Assembly: GCA_018896025.1 (NCBI GenBank) | Contig: JAHIND010000010.1 | Location: 62,001 to 126,000 of the forward strand | Source of the DNA: Pseudomonadota bacterium | GTDB lineage: Bacteria > Desulfobacterota > Desulfarculia > Desulfarculales > Desulfarculaceae | DNA: 64,000 bases | Direction of reading: 5' to 3' | Shown: piece by piece, positions 33,160 to 42,137 of the stretch | How positions within the stretch are numbered: the first letter of the stretch is position 1 | Layout: every line of letters starts with the position of its first letter | The notes under the pieces: generated by a model | Databases searched by the model: none | Told to the model about the DNA's origin: nothing | What the model saw: only the letters and a program-made list of their open reading frames with translations | Position numbers and translations under genes: made by a program

Positions 33160-34284
33160 ATGAAAAAACTGCTTATTATTGCCGTGGCGGCGATGGCGAT
33201 CTTCGTCATGTCCGTACCGGCGATGGCGGTCAGCCCGTCGACTTACACCTTTGACATGGCTGCTCGTATGCTGACCGACATCGGTTGGAACAGCAAGAGC
33301 GAAGAACTGACCAAGAGCGGCAACGATGTCGGCACTTGGTTCGTCAACATGCCTGGCCACAGCTACCTGCGCGCCCGCTTCTACAGCGTGGACAAAAACG
33401 TGGGTGGCCGTATCGAGCTGGGCCTTACCAGCCTGCAGCCCTCTGCCACCGTCAGCCTGCGTTATGCGTACGGTTACTGGCGCGTAGGCAACTGCCGCAT
33501 CCTGGCTGGTCAGACCGACAACTGGTTCGGTTCCTTGGCCTACCACGTGCGTCAGTATGTGGGCCTGAACGAGAACTCCCACTTGTTGCTGTTCGGCTGG
33601 GGCTTCGTGTGGCCCCATCGTGTGCCGCAGGTGCAGTTCACCTACAACACCGACTCCTGGGGCGTTCAGTTCGCCCTGGAAGAGCCCCGCAACAAGGGCA
33701 CTTGGAACGGCGCCACCAACGTGGACACCACCTTCATCATGCCCCGCATGAGCTTGACCTTCATGTTCAAGTACGGCGCCTTCATGACCCATCCCGGCAT
33801 CTTGTTCGTCAAGCACGACTATGAGGCCGGTGCCGGCGCTTCCGATGAGTCCTGGGACACCCTGGCCATCGTGCTGCCCGTGAAGTTCACCGCCGGTGCC
33901 TTCACCCTGAAGTTCCAGGGACACTGGGGCAAAAACTTCGCGACTGAGATCCCCTTCTACAGCACCACCTGGACCGGCCCGCTCCTGAGCGGTTCCAGCG
34001 TCGAAGACACCACCATTTGGGGTGCTGTCCTGGCCGGCGAATACCAAATCGGCAAGGTCATGGTCACTGCTGGCGCTGGCTACGAGAACTGGTCCAACGA
34101 CGCCTGGCTCCAAAAGGACGAGATCACCCGTTGGGGTGCCTTCATCGCGGTGCCTTACCAGTTCACCAAGAACTTCGGTATCCACCCCGAGTTCTCGTAC
34201 TACAAGTACGGCGACAACCCCAACACCGGCAGCGACATGGGCAACGAGTGGCTGCTGGGCGTGCAGTTCCGCTTCGTCTTCTAA
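33160..34284 (+). CDS. outer-membrane beta-barrel (porin-like) protein
   Basis: A 374-residue protein with a clean signal peptide (residues 1-23, ending AMA). The mature part consists of alternating amphipathic strands rich in Tyr, Trp and Phe and ends in QFRFVF, the C-terminal Phe signature for outer-membrane insertion. Likely a general diffusion porin; specificity unknown. The start ATG at 33160 follows AAAGGAG. Strong promoter, long leader, strong terminator and less GC-biased codons than its neighbours all point to very high expression. Confidence 0.85.
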   Translation: MKKLLIIAVAAMAIFVMSVPAMAVSPSTYTFDMAARMLTDIGWNSKSEELTKSGNDVGTWFVNMPGHSYLRARFYSVDKNVGGRIELGLTSLQPSATVSLRYAYGYWRVGNCRILAGQTDNWFGSLAYHVRQYVGLNENSHLLLFGWGFVWPHRVPQVQFTYNTDSWGVQFALEEPRNKGTWNGATNVDTTFIMPRMSLTFMFKYGAFMTHPGILFVKHDYEAGAGASDESWDTLAIVLPVKFTAGAFTLKFQGHWGKNFATEIPFYSTTWTGPLLSGSSVEDTTIWGAVLAGEYQIGKVMVTAGAGYENWSNDAWLQKDEITRWGAFIAVPYQFTKNFGIHPEFSYYKYGDNPNTGSDMGNEWLLGVQFRFVF

Positions 34285-34314
34285 GACGAATCTGAACGTC
34301 TGAAAAATCACCCC

Positions 34315-34354
34315 AAGGAGGCCGGGGCCTAGCGCCCCGGCCTCCTTCCTTTTG
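34315..34354 (+). terminator. terminator after the porin gene
   Basis: A perfect 14-bp stem (AAGGAGGCCGGGGC with its complement) and a short loop, followed by CCTTTTGG. Very stable, T-tract short. Confidence 0.8.
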
Positions 34355-34406
34355 GTGGCGCGCCATCCAAGGCGATGGTAGCTTATGGACTTTGGATACA
34401 ATAATC

Positions 34407-34436
34407 TTGACAGCCCAGGTTTTTTGGGCTTAATAA
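34407..34436 (+). promoter_or_regulatory. promoter with internal palindrome upstream of the aminotransferase-serA operon
   Basis: TTGACA (34407-34412), an 18-bp spacer and TAATAA (34431-34436). The spacer is framed by a perfect AGCCCA/TGGGCT inverted repeat (34412-34417 and 34425-34430), a natural operator position. The remaining 34437-34647 is a long leader with no gene. Confidence 0.55.
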
Positions 34437-34647
34437 ATTGCATCCGGAACAAGAGCCGGTCCCGCTTGCGCCGTAGGACGGGGCGGTATTTTCACTAATT
34501 TTCGTGGGGCGTTGCGTTCCCCGGAATAGGTGAACTAGTTTTTGTGACCGGCCGGATCAATATACCGGAAAATTGCAGGACATCGGGCCCGCCCGCCTTC
34601 GGCCTGTGGCAACCCGAGGTCAAATCATCGGAGGAAGGAGCTCGCTG

Positions 34648-35787
34648 ATGAAAAAAGTCTCCCTTTTGGCACCGGGACCCACGCCGGTTCCTCCTCGCAC
34701 CCTGCTGGCCATGGCCCAGCCCCTGATCCATCATCGCTCCAGCGATTTCCTGGAGATATTTGGACGGGTGCGAGAAGGTCTGAAGAAAATTTTCAAGACC
34801 AACAATGACGTGCTGGTCTTCTGCAGCAGCGGCACCGGCGCCATGGAGAGCGCGGTGGCCAACCTGCTCTCGCCCGGCGACAAGGCCATTGCCATCCGCG
34901 GCGGTAAATTCGGTGAGCGTTGGACCGAGATATTAGAGGCTTACGGCTGCCAGGCCGTGAACCTGGACGTGGAGTGGGGCTACGCCGTAAAGCCCGAGGA
35001 CGTGGCCGCCCTGCTCAAGGCCGACCCCTCCATCAAGGCGGTCTACGTGCAGGCCCTGGAAACCTCCACCGGCGTGGCCCATCCCATCAAGGAGCTGGCC
35101 CAGGTGACCAAGGGCACCGGGGCGGTCTTGGTGGTCGACGCGGTCAGCGCCCTGGGCGTTTACGACATCCCCACCGACGAGTGGGGCCTGGACGTGGTCA
35201 TCTCCGGCTCCCAAAAGGCCCTGATGCTGCCTCCGGGCCTGGCCTTCGCCAGCATCGGCCCCAAGGCCCTGGAGATGATGAAGACCTCCAAGTGCCCAAA
35301 ATTCTACTTCTCCTGGGCCAAGGAGCTCAAAAACCAGGGCGACAACAAGGGCACCTTCACCTCGCCGGTGACCCTGTTCATGGGCCTGCTGGACATCTTC
35401 GAGCTCATCGACGAGATGGGTCTGGACAACATCTATAAAGAGACCGAGATCAAGTCCAAAGCCTTCAAGGCCGCCATGGCCGCCCTGGGTCTGGAGCTTT
35501 ACTCCAAGGAAAACGCCTCCACCGGCCTGAGCGCCGTGGAAGCCCCGGCAGGCATCGATGCCCAGGACGTGGTGGGCTGGCTCAAGAACAAGTACGCCAT
35601 CTTCATCGCCGGCGGCCAGGCCCAGGCCAAGGGTAAGATCTTCCGGGTGGCGCACATGGGCTACATTAGCGAGTTCGACACCCTGCAGGCCATCAGCGCC
35701 ATCGAGATGGCCCTGGCCGGTCTGGGGTATGAGTTCGACATGGGCGTCGGCGTGGCCGCGGCCCAGAAGATTTTCGGGGAGGCTTGA
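34648..35787 (+). CDS. class V PLP aminotransferase (serine-glyoxylate/phosphoserine aminotransferase type)
   Basis: The 379-residue protein starts with LLAPGPTPVPPRTLLAMA, the classic N terminus of the serine-glyoxylate/alanine-glyoxylate aminotransferase group. The PLP Lys lies in ISGSQKALMLPPG (about residue 190), preceded by VVDAVSALG with the ring-stacking Asp. In organisms lacking SerC, such enzymes act as phosphoserine aminotransferase; the serA-like gene 2 bp downstream supports that. The ATG at 34648 follows GGAGGAAGGAG. Exact substrate is inferred from context. Confidence 0.88.
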   Translation: MKKVSLLAPGPTPVPPRTLLAMAQPLIHHRSSDFLEIFGRVREGLKKIFKTNNDVLVFCSSGTGAMESAVANLLSPGDKAIAIRGGKFGERWTEILEAYGCQAVNLDVEWGYAVKPEDVAALLKADPSIKAVYVQALETSTGVAHPIKELAQVTKGTGAVLVVDAVSALGVYDIPTDEWGLDVVISGSQKALMLPPGLAFASIGPKALEMMKTSKCPKFYFSWAKELKNQGDNKGTFTSPVTLFMGLLDIFELIDEMGLDNIYKETEIKSKAFKAAMAALGLELYSKENASTGLSAVEAPAGIDAQDVVGWLKNKYAIFIAGGQAQAKGKIFRVAHMGYISEFDTLQAISAIEMALAGLGYEFDMGVGVAAAQKIFGEA

Positions 35788-35789
35788 TC

Positions 35790-36740
35790 ATGAAGATACT
35801 CGTCTCCGATCCCTTGCATGAGAAGGGAATCCAGATTTTCAAGGACCAGGGCTTTGAGGTGGAGGTCAACACCGGCCTTTCCCCCGAAGACCTGCACCAG
35901 GTCATCAAGGGGGTGGACGGGTTGGTTATCCGCTCCGCCACCCAGGTGAACAAGGAACTGCTCGAGGCCGCCGACCAGCTCAAGGTGGTGGGCCGGGCCG
36001 GCACCGGCCTGGACAACGTGGACATCCCCGAAGCCACGGCCCACGGCGTGGTGGTGATGAACACCCCCGGCCAGAACTCCAACGCCGCCGCCGAGTTGGC
36101 CATGGGCCACATCTTCGCCCTTAGCCGCCACATCGCCCGGGGCAACCGGGGCATCAAGGACGGCAAGTGGGAGAAGAAGCAGCTCCGGGGCCGCGAGCTC
36201 AAGGGCAAGACCCTGGGCATCGTGGGCATGGGCAACATCGGGCACATCCTGGCCGAGCTGGGCACCGGCGTGAAGATGAAGGTCATCGGCTTCGACCCCT
36301 TCCTGGGCGACGCCGACATCAAGGCCCGCGGCGCCGAGCCGGTGAGCTTCGAAGACATGCTGGTCCAGGCGGACTACATCTCCATCCACGTGCCCAAGAC
36401 CGCCGAGACCACCAACCTGTTCAGCGCGGCCAATCTGGCCAAGATGAAGGACGGGGCCTATCTGATCAACTGCGCCCGGGGCGGCATCGTGGACGAGGTG
36501 GCCCTGTGCGACGCCCTGTCCAGCGGCAAACTGGCCGGCGCGGCCCTGGACGTGTTCGAGGTGGAGCCTCTTCCGGCGGACAGCCGTCTGATCTACGCCG
36601 ACGAGCTGACCTGCACCCCGCACCTGGGGGCCAACACCTTCGAGGCTCAGGAGAACGTGGCCGTGGCCGTGGCCAACCAGATGAGCGCCTACTTGAAGGG
36701 CGGACCGGCCGAGTTCGCGGTGAACGAACCCAAAAAGTAG
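35790..36740 (+). CDS. D-3-phosphoglycerate dehydrogenase-like protein (short form)
   Basis: A 316-residue D-2-hydroxyacid dehydrogenase: the NAD site TLGIVGMGNIGHILAELG (about residue 145), catalytic Arg in INCARGGIVDE, Glu in VFEVEPLP and His in TPHLGANTFEAQ. It lacks the C-terminal ACT domain of long SerA proteins, so serine feedback by that route is absent. It should convert 3-phosphoglycerate to 3-phosphohydroxypyruvate for the adjacent aminotransferase. The ATG at 35790 follows GGGGAGG; the stop codon of the upstream gene lies 2 bp before. Confidence 0.88.
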   Translation: MKILVSDPLHEKGIQIFKDQGFEVEVNTGLSPEDLHQVIKGVDGLVIRSATQVNKELLEAADQLKVVGRAGTGLDNVDIPEATAHGVVVMNTPGQNSNAAAELAMGHIFALSRHIARGNRGIKDGKWEKKQLRGRELKGKTLGIVGMGNIGHILAELGTGVKMKVIGFDPFLGDADIKARGAEPVSFEDMLVQADYISIHVPKTAETTNLFSAANLAKMKDGAYLINCARGGIVDEVALCDALSSGKLAGAALDVFEVEPLPADSRLIYADELTCTPHLGANTFEAQENVAVAVANQMSAYLKGGPAEFAVNEPKK

Positions 36741-36764
36741 GTTCTTCTTACCGAAATTTTGACA

Positions 36765-36797
36765 GGCCCGGCCGCAAAAGCGGCCGGGCCTTTTTTT
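36765..36797 (+). terminator. terminator of the aminotransferase-serA operon
   Basis: A perfect 11-bp stem GGCCCGGCCGC, AAAA loop, then seven T. Confidence 0.95.
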
Positions 36798-36891
36798 GTC
36801 CGGTTGCGCCGGGCCTTTAGGGTACTTATAGTTAGATATATTAAATCCGGTTAGGTGCGTCCCGGTGGAATTATTCATGAAAGGCTAGTCA

Positions 36892-37353
36892 ATGAGCGAG
36901 CAAGAAAAGGGCTTTACGGTAAAAGATCGGCGCAGGTTCGACTCCAGCGGCGAAACCCGCGGCGATGCCGAGCCTGAGCAGGAAAGAGCCCCGGAGCCAA
37001 AGCCCCAACCCGAGCCCCAAGCTCCTCCCCAGGAGCCGGTCCTAGAGGCCGAGCCCCAGGAGCAAGAGGCGGGCGGCCCCGGCCCCCAGGGCGGACGGCG
37101 TCATCAGCTTCCCCCGGTCGATTTCAGCGGCCTGATTCTATCCCTGGCTCATGCGACCATGATGCATTTGGGACAGATTCCCGGCCCGGGCGGTCAACCC
37201 ATGCCCCCGGAATTGGATTTGGCCCGCCACACCATCGACACCATCGCCATGCTTCAGGAAAAGACCAAGGGCAATCTCGATCCCGAGGAAAAAAAGCTGA
37301 TAGATACGGCGCTCGTCGAATTGCGCATGGCTTTTGTCCAGATCGCCGGCTAG
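36892..37353 (+). CDS. DUF1844 family protein
   Basis: A 153-residue protein. The first 70 residues are low-complexity (Pro/Glu/Gln-rich, with a basic patch KDRRRF). The C-terminal 80 residues match DUF1844: FSGLILSLAHATMMHLG, then PELDLARHTIDTIAMLQEKTKGNL and a final helix. The function is unknown; the family is frequent in deltaproteobacteria. It lies 27 bp upstream of htrA and is likely cotranscribed. The start at 36892 has no strong Shine-Dalgarno. Confidence 0.82.
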   Translation: MSEQEKGFTVKDRRRFDSSGETRGDAEPEQERAPEPKPQPEPQAPPQEPVLEAEPQEQEAGGPGPQGGRRHQLPPVDFSGLILSLAHATMMHLGQIPGPGGQPMPPELDLARHTIDTIAMLQEKTKGNLDPEEKKLIDTALVELRMAFVQIAG

Positions 37354-37380
37354 CCTCCTTTTTCCACTAGGAGGAAAAAA

Positions 37381-38856
37381 GTGACCCTTAGCAAAGCAAG
37401 ACTCGCAGCCAAACCCGCGCTGGTTCTTCTGGCGCTGATTATGGCCCTGGCCCTGGCCGTTCCGGCCGGCGCCAAGTACGTTCCAGACTCCTTCGCCGAC
37501 CTGGCGGGCAAAGTAAGCCCGGCGGTGGTGAACATCCGCATCGTCAAGACGATCAAACAAGACCCCATGAACGGCGTCATGCCCTTCCCCGGCCAGCAGC
37601 AAGGCCCGGACCAGGAGGGCCAGCAGGGCCAACCCCCGGACCTGCATGAATTCTTCCGCCGCTTCTTCGGCCAGGGCGGGCCGGGCGGCAACGCCCAACC
37701 CCGCGAGTTCAAGCAGCGGGCCCTGGGCTCTGGGGTCATCGTGGGCCCCAAGGGCTACGTCATCACCAACAACCACGTGGTGGCTGGGGCCGACGAGATT
37801 ATCGTGCGCCTCAAGGGCGGCGAAGAGTGGCCGGCCAAGATAATCGGCCGCGACCCCAAGACCGACCTGGCTCTCATCAAGATAGACGCCAAGCATGATC
37901 TGCCCTTTTTGCCCCTGGGCGACAGCGACAAGCTCCGGGTGGGCGACTGGGTCCTGGCCGTGGGCAACCCCTTCGGCCTGGAGCACACCGTCACTGCGGG
38001 CATCATCAGCGCCAAGGGCCGCATCATCGGGGCCGGTCCCTATGACAACTTCCTGCAGACCGACGCCAGCATCAACCCCGGCAACTCCGGCGGCCCTCTC
38101 ATCAACCTGCAGGGCCAGGTGGTGGGCATCAACACCGCCATCGCGCCCCAGGGCCAGGGCATCGGCTTCGCCATCCCGGTAAACACCACCAAGACCATCA
38201 TGGCCCAGCTTAGGGACAAGGGCCGGGTGATCCGGGGCTGGCTGGGCGTGACCATCCAGCCGGTGACCAAGGTGCTGGCCGAGAAGTTCGGCCTGGACGA
38301 GCCGGTGGGAGCCCTGGTGGCCGACGTGGTGCCGGGCAGCCCGGCGGACAAGGCGGGCATCAAACGCGGCGACGTGATCATCGGCTACGAGGGCAAGACG
38401 GTCAAGGACATGCACGCCCTGCCTCGGCTGGTGGCCGAAACCAAGGTGGGCAGCGAGGTGAGCCTGGAGGTGGTGCGCGAAGGCAAGAAGCGCCCCTTGC
38501 AGGTGACCATCGGCGAGCTCAAGGCCGAGGCCCCCACATCGCCCAAGGCCACGCCCCAGAGCGAGGTCAAGCTGGGCATGGGCCTGCAAGAGCTCACCCC
38601 GGACCTGGCCAAGCAGATGGGAATGGCCGGCAAAAAGGGCCTGATCGTCACCTCGGTGGAGCAAGGCGGCCCGGCGGCCGAAGCCGGCCTTATGCGCGGC
38701 GACGTGATCCTGGAAGCGGCCCAAAAGCCGGTGACCCAGGTGTCCCAGTTCAAGGACATGGCCGGCAAGCTGAAAGCGGGCGAAGGCCTGCTGTTGCTCA
38801 TCCAGCGGCGCGACTCCACCCTGTTCTTGGTGATCAAATCGCCGGATAAAAAGTAA
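37381..38856 (+). CDS. degP: periplasmic serine protease, DegP/HtrA (Do) type
   Basis: A 491-residue exported protease. A signal peptide (residues 1-31), a flexible Gln/Gly-rich stretch (about 65-110), the trypsin-like domain with His132 (NNHVV), Asp162 (KTDLALIKID) and Ser236 (NPGNSGGPL), and two PDZ domains (about 285-375 and 395-490) are all visible. It degrades or refolds damaged envelope proteins. Start GTG at 37381 directly after AGGAGG. It follows DUF1844 by 27 bp and ends at a terminator. Confidence 0.94.
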   Translation: MTLSKARLAAKPALVLLALIMALALAVPAGAKYVPDSFADLAGKVSPAVVNIRIVKTIKQDPMNGVMPFPGQQQGPDQEGQQGQPPDLHEFFRRFFGQGGPGGNAQPREFKQRALGSGVIVGPKGYVITNNHVVAGADEIIVRLKGGEEWPAKIIGRDPKTDLALIKIDAKHDLPFLPLGDSDKLRVGDWVLAVGNPFGLEHTVTAGIISAKGRIIGAGPYDNFLQTDASINPGNSGGPLINLQGQVVGINTAIAPQGQGIGFAIPVNTTKTIMAQLRDKGRVIRGWLGVTIQPVTKVLAEKFGLDEPVGALVADVVPGSPADKAGIKRGDVIIGYEGKTVKDMHALPRLVAETKVGSEVSLEVVREGKKRPLQVTIGELKAEAPTSPKATPQSEVKLGMGLQELTPDLAKQMGMAGKKGLIVTSVEQGGPAAEAGLMRGDVILEAAQKPVTQVSQFKDMAGKLKAGEGLLLLIQRRDSTLFLVIKSPDKK

Positions 38857-38869
38857 ATCCAAACCTTGA

Positions 38870-38896
38870 TGGGGGCCCTTCGGGGCCCCCATTTTC
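38870..38896 (+). terminator. terminator after the HtrA protease gene
   Basis: TGGGGGCCC pairs with GGGCCCCCA in a tight hairpin followed by TTTTCT. It ends only a few bases before ispE, which may still be reached by readthrough. Confidence 0.75.
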
Positions 38897-38897
38897 T

Positions 38898-39758
38898 ATG
38901 GGTGGCGCGTCGATGCAACTGACCATTCAAGCCCCGGCCAAGGTGAATCTCATCCTCAAGGTGCTTGGCCGCAGGCCCGACGGCTACCACGAGTTGGCCA
39001 CCCTGATGCAGCCCCTGGACCTGGCCGACACCCTCACCGTGCGCCTGGGCGAACCCGGCCTGTGCCTCGCCTGCGACAAACCCGAGCTCTCGGGCGAGAG
39101 TAATCTGGTGGTCGCCGCGGCCCGGGCCTATTACGCCGCCCTGGGCCAAGAGCCCGCCGCATCCTTCGAACTGATCAAGCGCATACCCGTGGCCGCCGGC
39201 CTGGGCGGGGGCAGCTCTGACGCCGCCGCCGCCCTGTTGGCCCTCAACGCCCTGCACCACAGCGCCCTGGAGCCCCAGCGCCTGGCCGAGTTGGCCGCCG
39301 GGCTGGGCGCGGACGTGCCCTTTTTCCTGGCCGGGTGCACCGCCTGGTGCACCGGCATAGGCGAGCAGGTGGAGCCTTGGCCGGATTTTCCATTGCTCAA
39401 CTTGGTTTTGGTCAACCCCCGCTTTTCGCTCTCCACGGCACATGTGTATCAACAATTTGATTTCTATTGGACAAACCCCCCTCAACCAATTAGAATAAAG
39501 CGCCCCTTGAGGAAGACTCCATCCATCGACCACTTGCTGGTAAACGATCTGGAGGAGGCTTCGTTGCGGGAGCACCCCATCCTGGATCAGATCAAGGAGA
39601 CGCTGAGCAAGACCGGCGCCAGGGGGTGTTTGATGAGCGGAAGCGGACCCACCGTTTTCGGGGTGTTCGCGGACGCCGCCCAGGCGGGGAAAGCGGCCCA
39701 GAGTTTGCGGACCCAGGGCCGCTGGTGGGTCAGGTCTTGCCGAGGCGTCAGAGCTTGA
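38898..39758 (+). CDS. ispE: 4-diphosphocytidyl-2-C-methyl-D-erythritol kinase
   Basis: The 286-residue GHMP kinase phosphorylates CDP-methylerythritol in the MEP isoprenoid pathway. The N terminus has APAKVNL with the active-site Lys and RPDGYHEL; the ATP loop is VAAGLGGGSSDAAAA (about residues 98-112), with a C-terminal MSGSGPTVFGVF. Two in-frame ATGs (38898 and 38913) are possible; the second puts the conserved AxAKVNL at the usual distance. It is followed by spoVG after 21 bp. Confidence 0.93.
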   Translation: MGGASMQLTIQAPAKVNLILKVLGRRPDGYHELATLMQPLDLADTLTVRLGEPGLCLACDKPELSGESNLVVAAARAYYAALGQEPAASFELIKRIPVAAGLGGGSSDAAAALLALNALHHSALEPQRLAELAAGLGADVPFFLAGCTAWCTGIGEQVEPWPDFPLLNLVLVNPRFSLSTAHVYQQFDFYWTNPPQPIRIKRPLRKTPSIDHLLVNDLEEASLREHPILDQIKETLSKTGARGCLMSGSGPTVFGVFADAAQAGKAAQSLRTQGRWWVRSCRGVRA

Positions 39759-39779
39759 GCTACGAGGAGGGGGCTGAGC

Positions 39780-40064
39780 ATGGACGTGACCGAGGTAAGG
39801 GTCTTCCCGGTAGAGGAAGAGCGACTCAAGGCCTATGCAACCATCACCCTAGATCATTGCTTCCTGGTTAGAGACCTCAAGATCATTTACGGCAACAAAG
39901 GTCTTTTCGTGGCCATGCCCAGTAAGAAGCGCAAGGATGGCACCTACCAGGACACCGCCCATCCCCTAAACAGGGATACCCGGCGGATGATCGAAGAAGC
40001 GGTTCTAGGCGAATACGAACGCGTGCGGACCGAAGGTCAGGAGGTCAGCGAAGCCAGCGGCTAG
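39780..40064 (+). CDS. spoVG: SpoVG-family RNA-binding regulator
   Basis: A 94-residue protein with the SpoVG sequence throughout: VTEVRVFPV, LKAYATITLDHCFLVRDLKII, GLFVAMPSKKRKDG and DTAHPLNRDTR. SpoVG proteins bind nucleic acids and act as regulators even in non-sporulating bacteria. The ATG at 39780 follows AGGAGG. Placement between ispE and prs is a frequent order in deltaproteobacteria. Confidence 0.93.
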   Translation: MDVTEVRVFPVEEERLKAYATITLDHCFLVRDLKIIYGNKGLFVAMPSKKRKDGTYQDTAHPLNRDTRRMIEEAVLGEYERVRTEGQEVSEASG

Positions 40065-40106
40065 GGCCTAGCGGCCCATACGCCCGTTGCGGGCGCAGAG
40101 CTTGGC

Positions 40107-40162
40107 CGGTCCGGGTTCCTGCCACCATGGAGCGCAAGGCTCCGGTGTGGTGGTGTGGACCG
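40107..40162. other. long multi-part hairpin in the spoVG-prs intergenic region
   Basis: CGGTCC/GGACCG, CCACCA/TGGTGG and GGAGC/GCTCC stack into one 56-nt hairpin with a GCAA-type loop, followed within 15 bp by TTTTT. It may terminate spoVG transcription. A second hairpin, CCGGACC/GGTCCGG, lies near 40216 and a third, CGGTCTC..GAGACCG, near 40267. No gene or tRNA is seen in 40065-40324. Confidence 0.5.
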
Positions 40163-40324
40163 GATTGGCTTTTTGGCTCAAACCTGTTAAATAAGAAAAA
40201 GTCCTGGGCGCGTTGGCCGGACCTTGGTGGTCCGGTGTGCGACGTTCCAGGTGTGGCCGTATGAGCGGTCTCCCGCCGGAGACCGGCTAAAGGGCCTTTG
40301 GGCCCGGGGAATCTTTTGTGAGCC

Positions 40325-41266
40325 ATGTTTAATAAGCTCAAGGTTTTCACCGGCAACAGCAATCCCCACTTGGTGGAGGAGATCTGTCACTACCTGCACC
40401 TGCCGCTTTCCCAGGCCGTGGTGCGCCGCTTCAGCGACGGAGAGGTCTTCGTGGAGGTGGGCGAGAACGTGCGCGGCTCGGACGTGTTCGTGGTGCAATC
40501 CACCAGCCCACCGGTGAACGATCACCTGATGGAGCTTCTGATCATGCTCGACGCCTTCAGGCGCAGCAGCGCCAGGCGCATCACCGCGGTGATCCCCTAC
40601 TACGGCTACGCCCGCCAGGACCGCAAGGTGGCCCCCCGGGTGCCCATCACCGCCAAGCTGGTGGCCGACCTGATCACCACCGCCGGAGCGGGCCGGGTGC
40701 TGTGCATGGATTTGCACGCCGGGCAGATCGGCGGCTTCTTCAACATCCCGGTGGACCACTTGTACTCCGCTCCCATCATGCTGGAGTACCTGCGCAAGCA
40801 CCTGACCGGCGAGGCGGTTATCGTCAGCCCCGACGCCGGTGGCGTGGAGCGCGCCCGGGCCATCGCCAAGCGTTTGCAGGCGGGCCTGGCCATCATCGAC
40901 AAGCGCCGCGAGGCGGCCAACGTGGCCGAGGCCATGAACATCATCGGCGACGTCAAGGGCAAGCTGGCGGTGATCCTGGACGACATGATCGACACCGCGG
41001 GCACCCTGACCGAGGCGGCCAGGGCGCTCACGGAGCACGGGGCCAGGGAGGTGTGGGCCTGCGCCGCCCACCCGGTTTTGTCCGGCCCGGCCCTGAACCG
41101 GCTGGCCGAAAGCCCGCTCACCAGGGTGGTGGTGACCAACACCATACCCCTGGCCGAAGAGGCGGCGGCCAACCCCAAGATCCACAGCCTGTCCGTGGCC
41201 CAGCTTTTGGGCGAAGCGGTCCGGCGCATACACATGGAAGACTCGGTAAGCTCCCTTTTTGTGTAG
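40325..41266 (+). CDS. prs: ribose-phosphate pyrophosphokinase
   Basis: The 313-residue enzyme makes PRPP for nucleotide, His and Trp synthesis. It shows the family motifs [22 protein letters not shown] (metal and ribose-phosphate region) and the PRPP loop [13 protein letters not shown] (about residue 220). The ATG at 40325 is standard; only a weak ribosome site precedes it. Gene order ispE-spoVG-prs-rplY-pth is typical of the group. Confidence 0.96.
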   Translation: MFNKLKVFTGNSNPHLVEEICHYLHLPLSQAVVRRFSDGEVFVEVGENVRGSDVFVVQSTSPPVNDHLMELLIMLDAFRRSSARRITAVIPYYGYARQDRKVAPRVPITAKLVADLITTAGAGRVLCMDLHAGQIGGFFNIPVDHLYSAPIMLEYLRKHLTGEAVIVSPDAGGVERARAIAKRLQAGLAIIDKRREAANVAEAMNIIGDVKGKLAVILDDMIDTAGTLTEAARALTEHGAREVWACAAHPVLSGPALNRLAESPLTRVVVTNTIPLAEEAAANPKIHSLSVAQLLGEAVRRIHMEDSVSSLFV

Positions 41267-41314
41267 CTAAACCCATCCCTAAAAAGGGGCGGGAGATAAC
41301 ATAACGTGATCTAT

Positions 41315-41347
41315 GCTGATTGCCGCGCGGATCCGCCGGCAATCAGC
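41315..41347 (+). terminator. probable terminator after prs
   Basis: GCTGATTGCCG pairs perfectly with CGGCAATCAGC over a loop holding a GCGGATCCGC palindrome, followed by a short TTGTTG. The stem is strong, the T-tract weak. The rest of 41267-41492 is the rplY leader. Confidence 0.55.
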
Positions 41348-41492
41348 TTGTTGAAGGCCAGGCAAAATCTTCCCTGGGGCTAACTCCCCGGTGGGAGGAA
41401 AACATTTGCCTTTTGTGAAAAATCGCATTATAGTCACTTGACTCAGCGGGCGGACCCTGTAAACATGGGCCGGCCGGAGGAAGTTAGCAGCC

Positions 41493-42131
41493 ATGGAACA
41501 AATACCCCTTACGGCAATCCGCCGTGAAAGCACTGGAAAAGGCCCCGCCAAACAGATGCGGGTCAAGGGACAGGTGCCCGCCGTCTTTTACGCGGGCGGC
41601 CAGGAAGCAGCCAAGCTCACCATCGAGCAGGCCGAGATCGAGCGCCTGTTGCGCGGCACTTCCGGAGGCAACGCCTTCCTGTCGCTGACCATCGAGGGCG
41701 AATCCCCCCGCATGGCGGTGATCAAGGACCTCCAGTTCGACTACTTGGGTAAAAGCATCCTGCATGCCGACTTCTACGAAGTCAGGGCCGATCAGGAACT
41801 TACTTTGGAAGTGTCCATCGAGCTCATCGGCGAGCCCAAGGGCATGACCACCGGCGCCCTGATCAGCCAAAGCGCCTACACCGCCTCGGTGACCGGCCTG
41901 GTCGCCGACATCCCCGATTCCATCTCCCTGGACATCAGCGAAATGGAAATGGGCGACGCCCTCCACGCCGAAAACCTCCCGCTGCCCGAGGGCGTAAAGT
42001 TGGCCGGCGACGACAACTTTATGGTTGTCTCCCTGTCCGAGGCTATTTTGGCCACCGAGGACGAGGCCGCAGAGGGTGAAGAAGAAGGCGAAGAGGGCGA
42101 CGAGGAAAAGACCGAGGAAAGCGGCGAGTAA
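41493..42131 (+). CDS. rplY: large ribosomal subunit protein bL25 (Ctc/TL5 form)
   Basis: A 212-residue protein made of the N-terminal 5S-rRNA-binding L25 domain (about 1-95, RESTGKGPAKQMR and AVFYAGG) and a C-terminal TL5 beta domain (about 100-185). A highly acidic tail of Glu/Asp repeats ends it. The long form is usual outside gamma-proteobacteria. The ATG at 41493 has CGGAGGAAG upstream. pth follows after 6 bp. Confidence 0.94.
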   Translation: MEQIPLTAIRRESTGKGPAKQMRVKGQVPAVFYAGGQEAAKLTIEQAEIERLLRGTSGGNAFLSLTIEGESPRMAVIKDLQFDYLGKSILHADFYEVRADQELTLEVSIELIGEPKGMTTGALISQSAYTASVTGLVADIPDSISLDISEMEMGDALHAENLPLPEGVKLAGDDNFMVVSLSEAILATEDEAAEGEEEGEEGDEEKTEESGE

Positions 42132-42137
42132 GACGCT

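Noticed and set aside
40065..40135. tRNA gene in the spoVG-prs gap (a CCACCA end-like sequence)
   Set aside because: No T-arm GTTCRA or acceptor pairing; the CCACCA is part of a longer hairpin arm.
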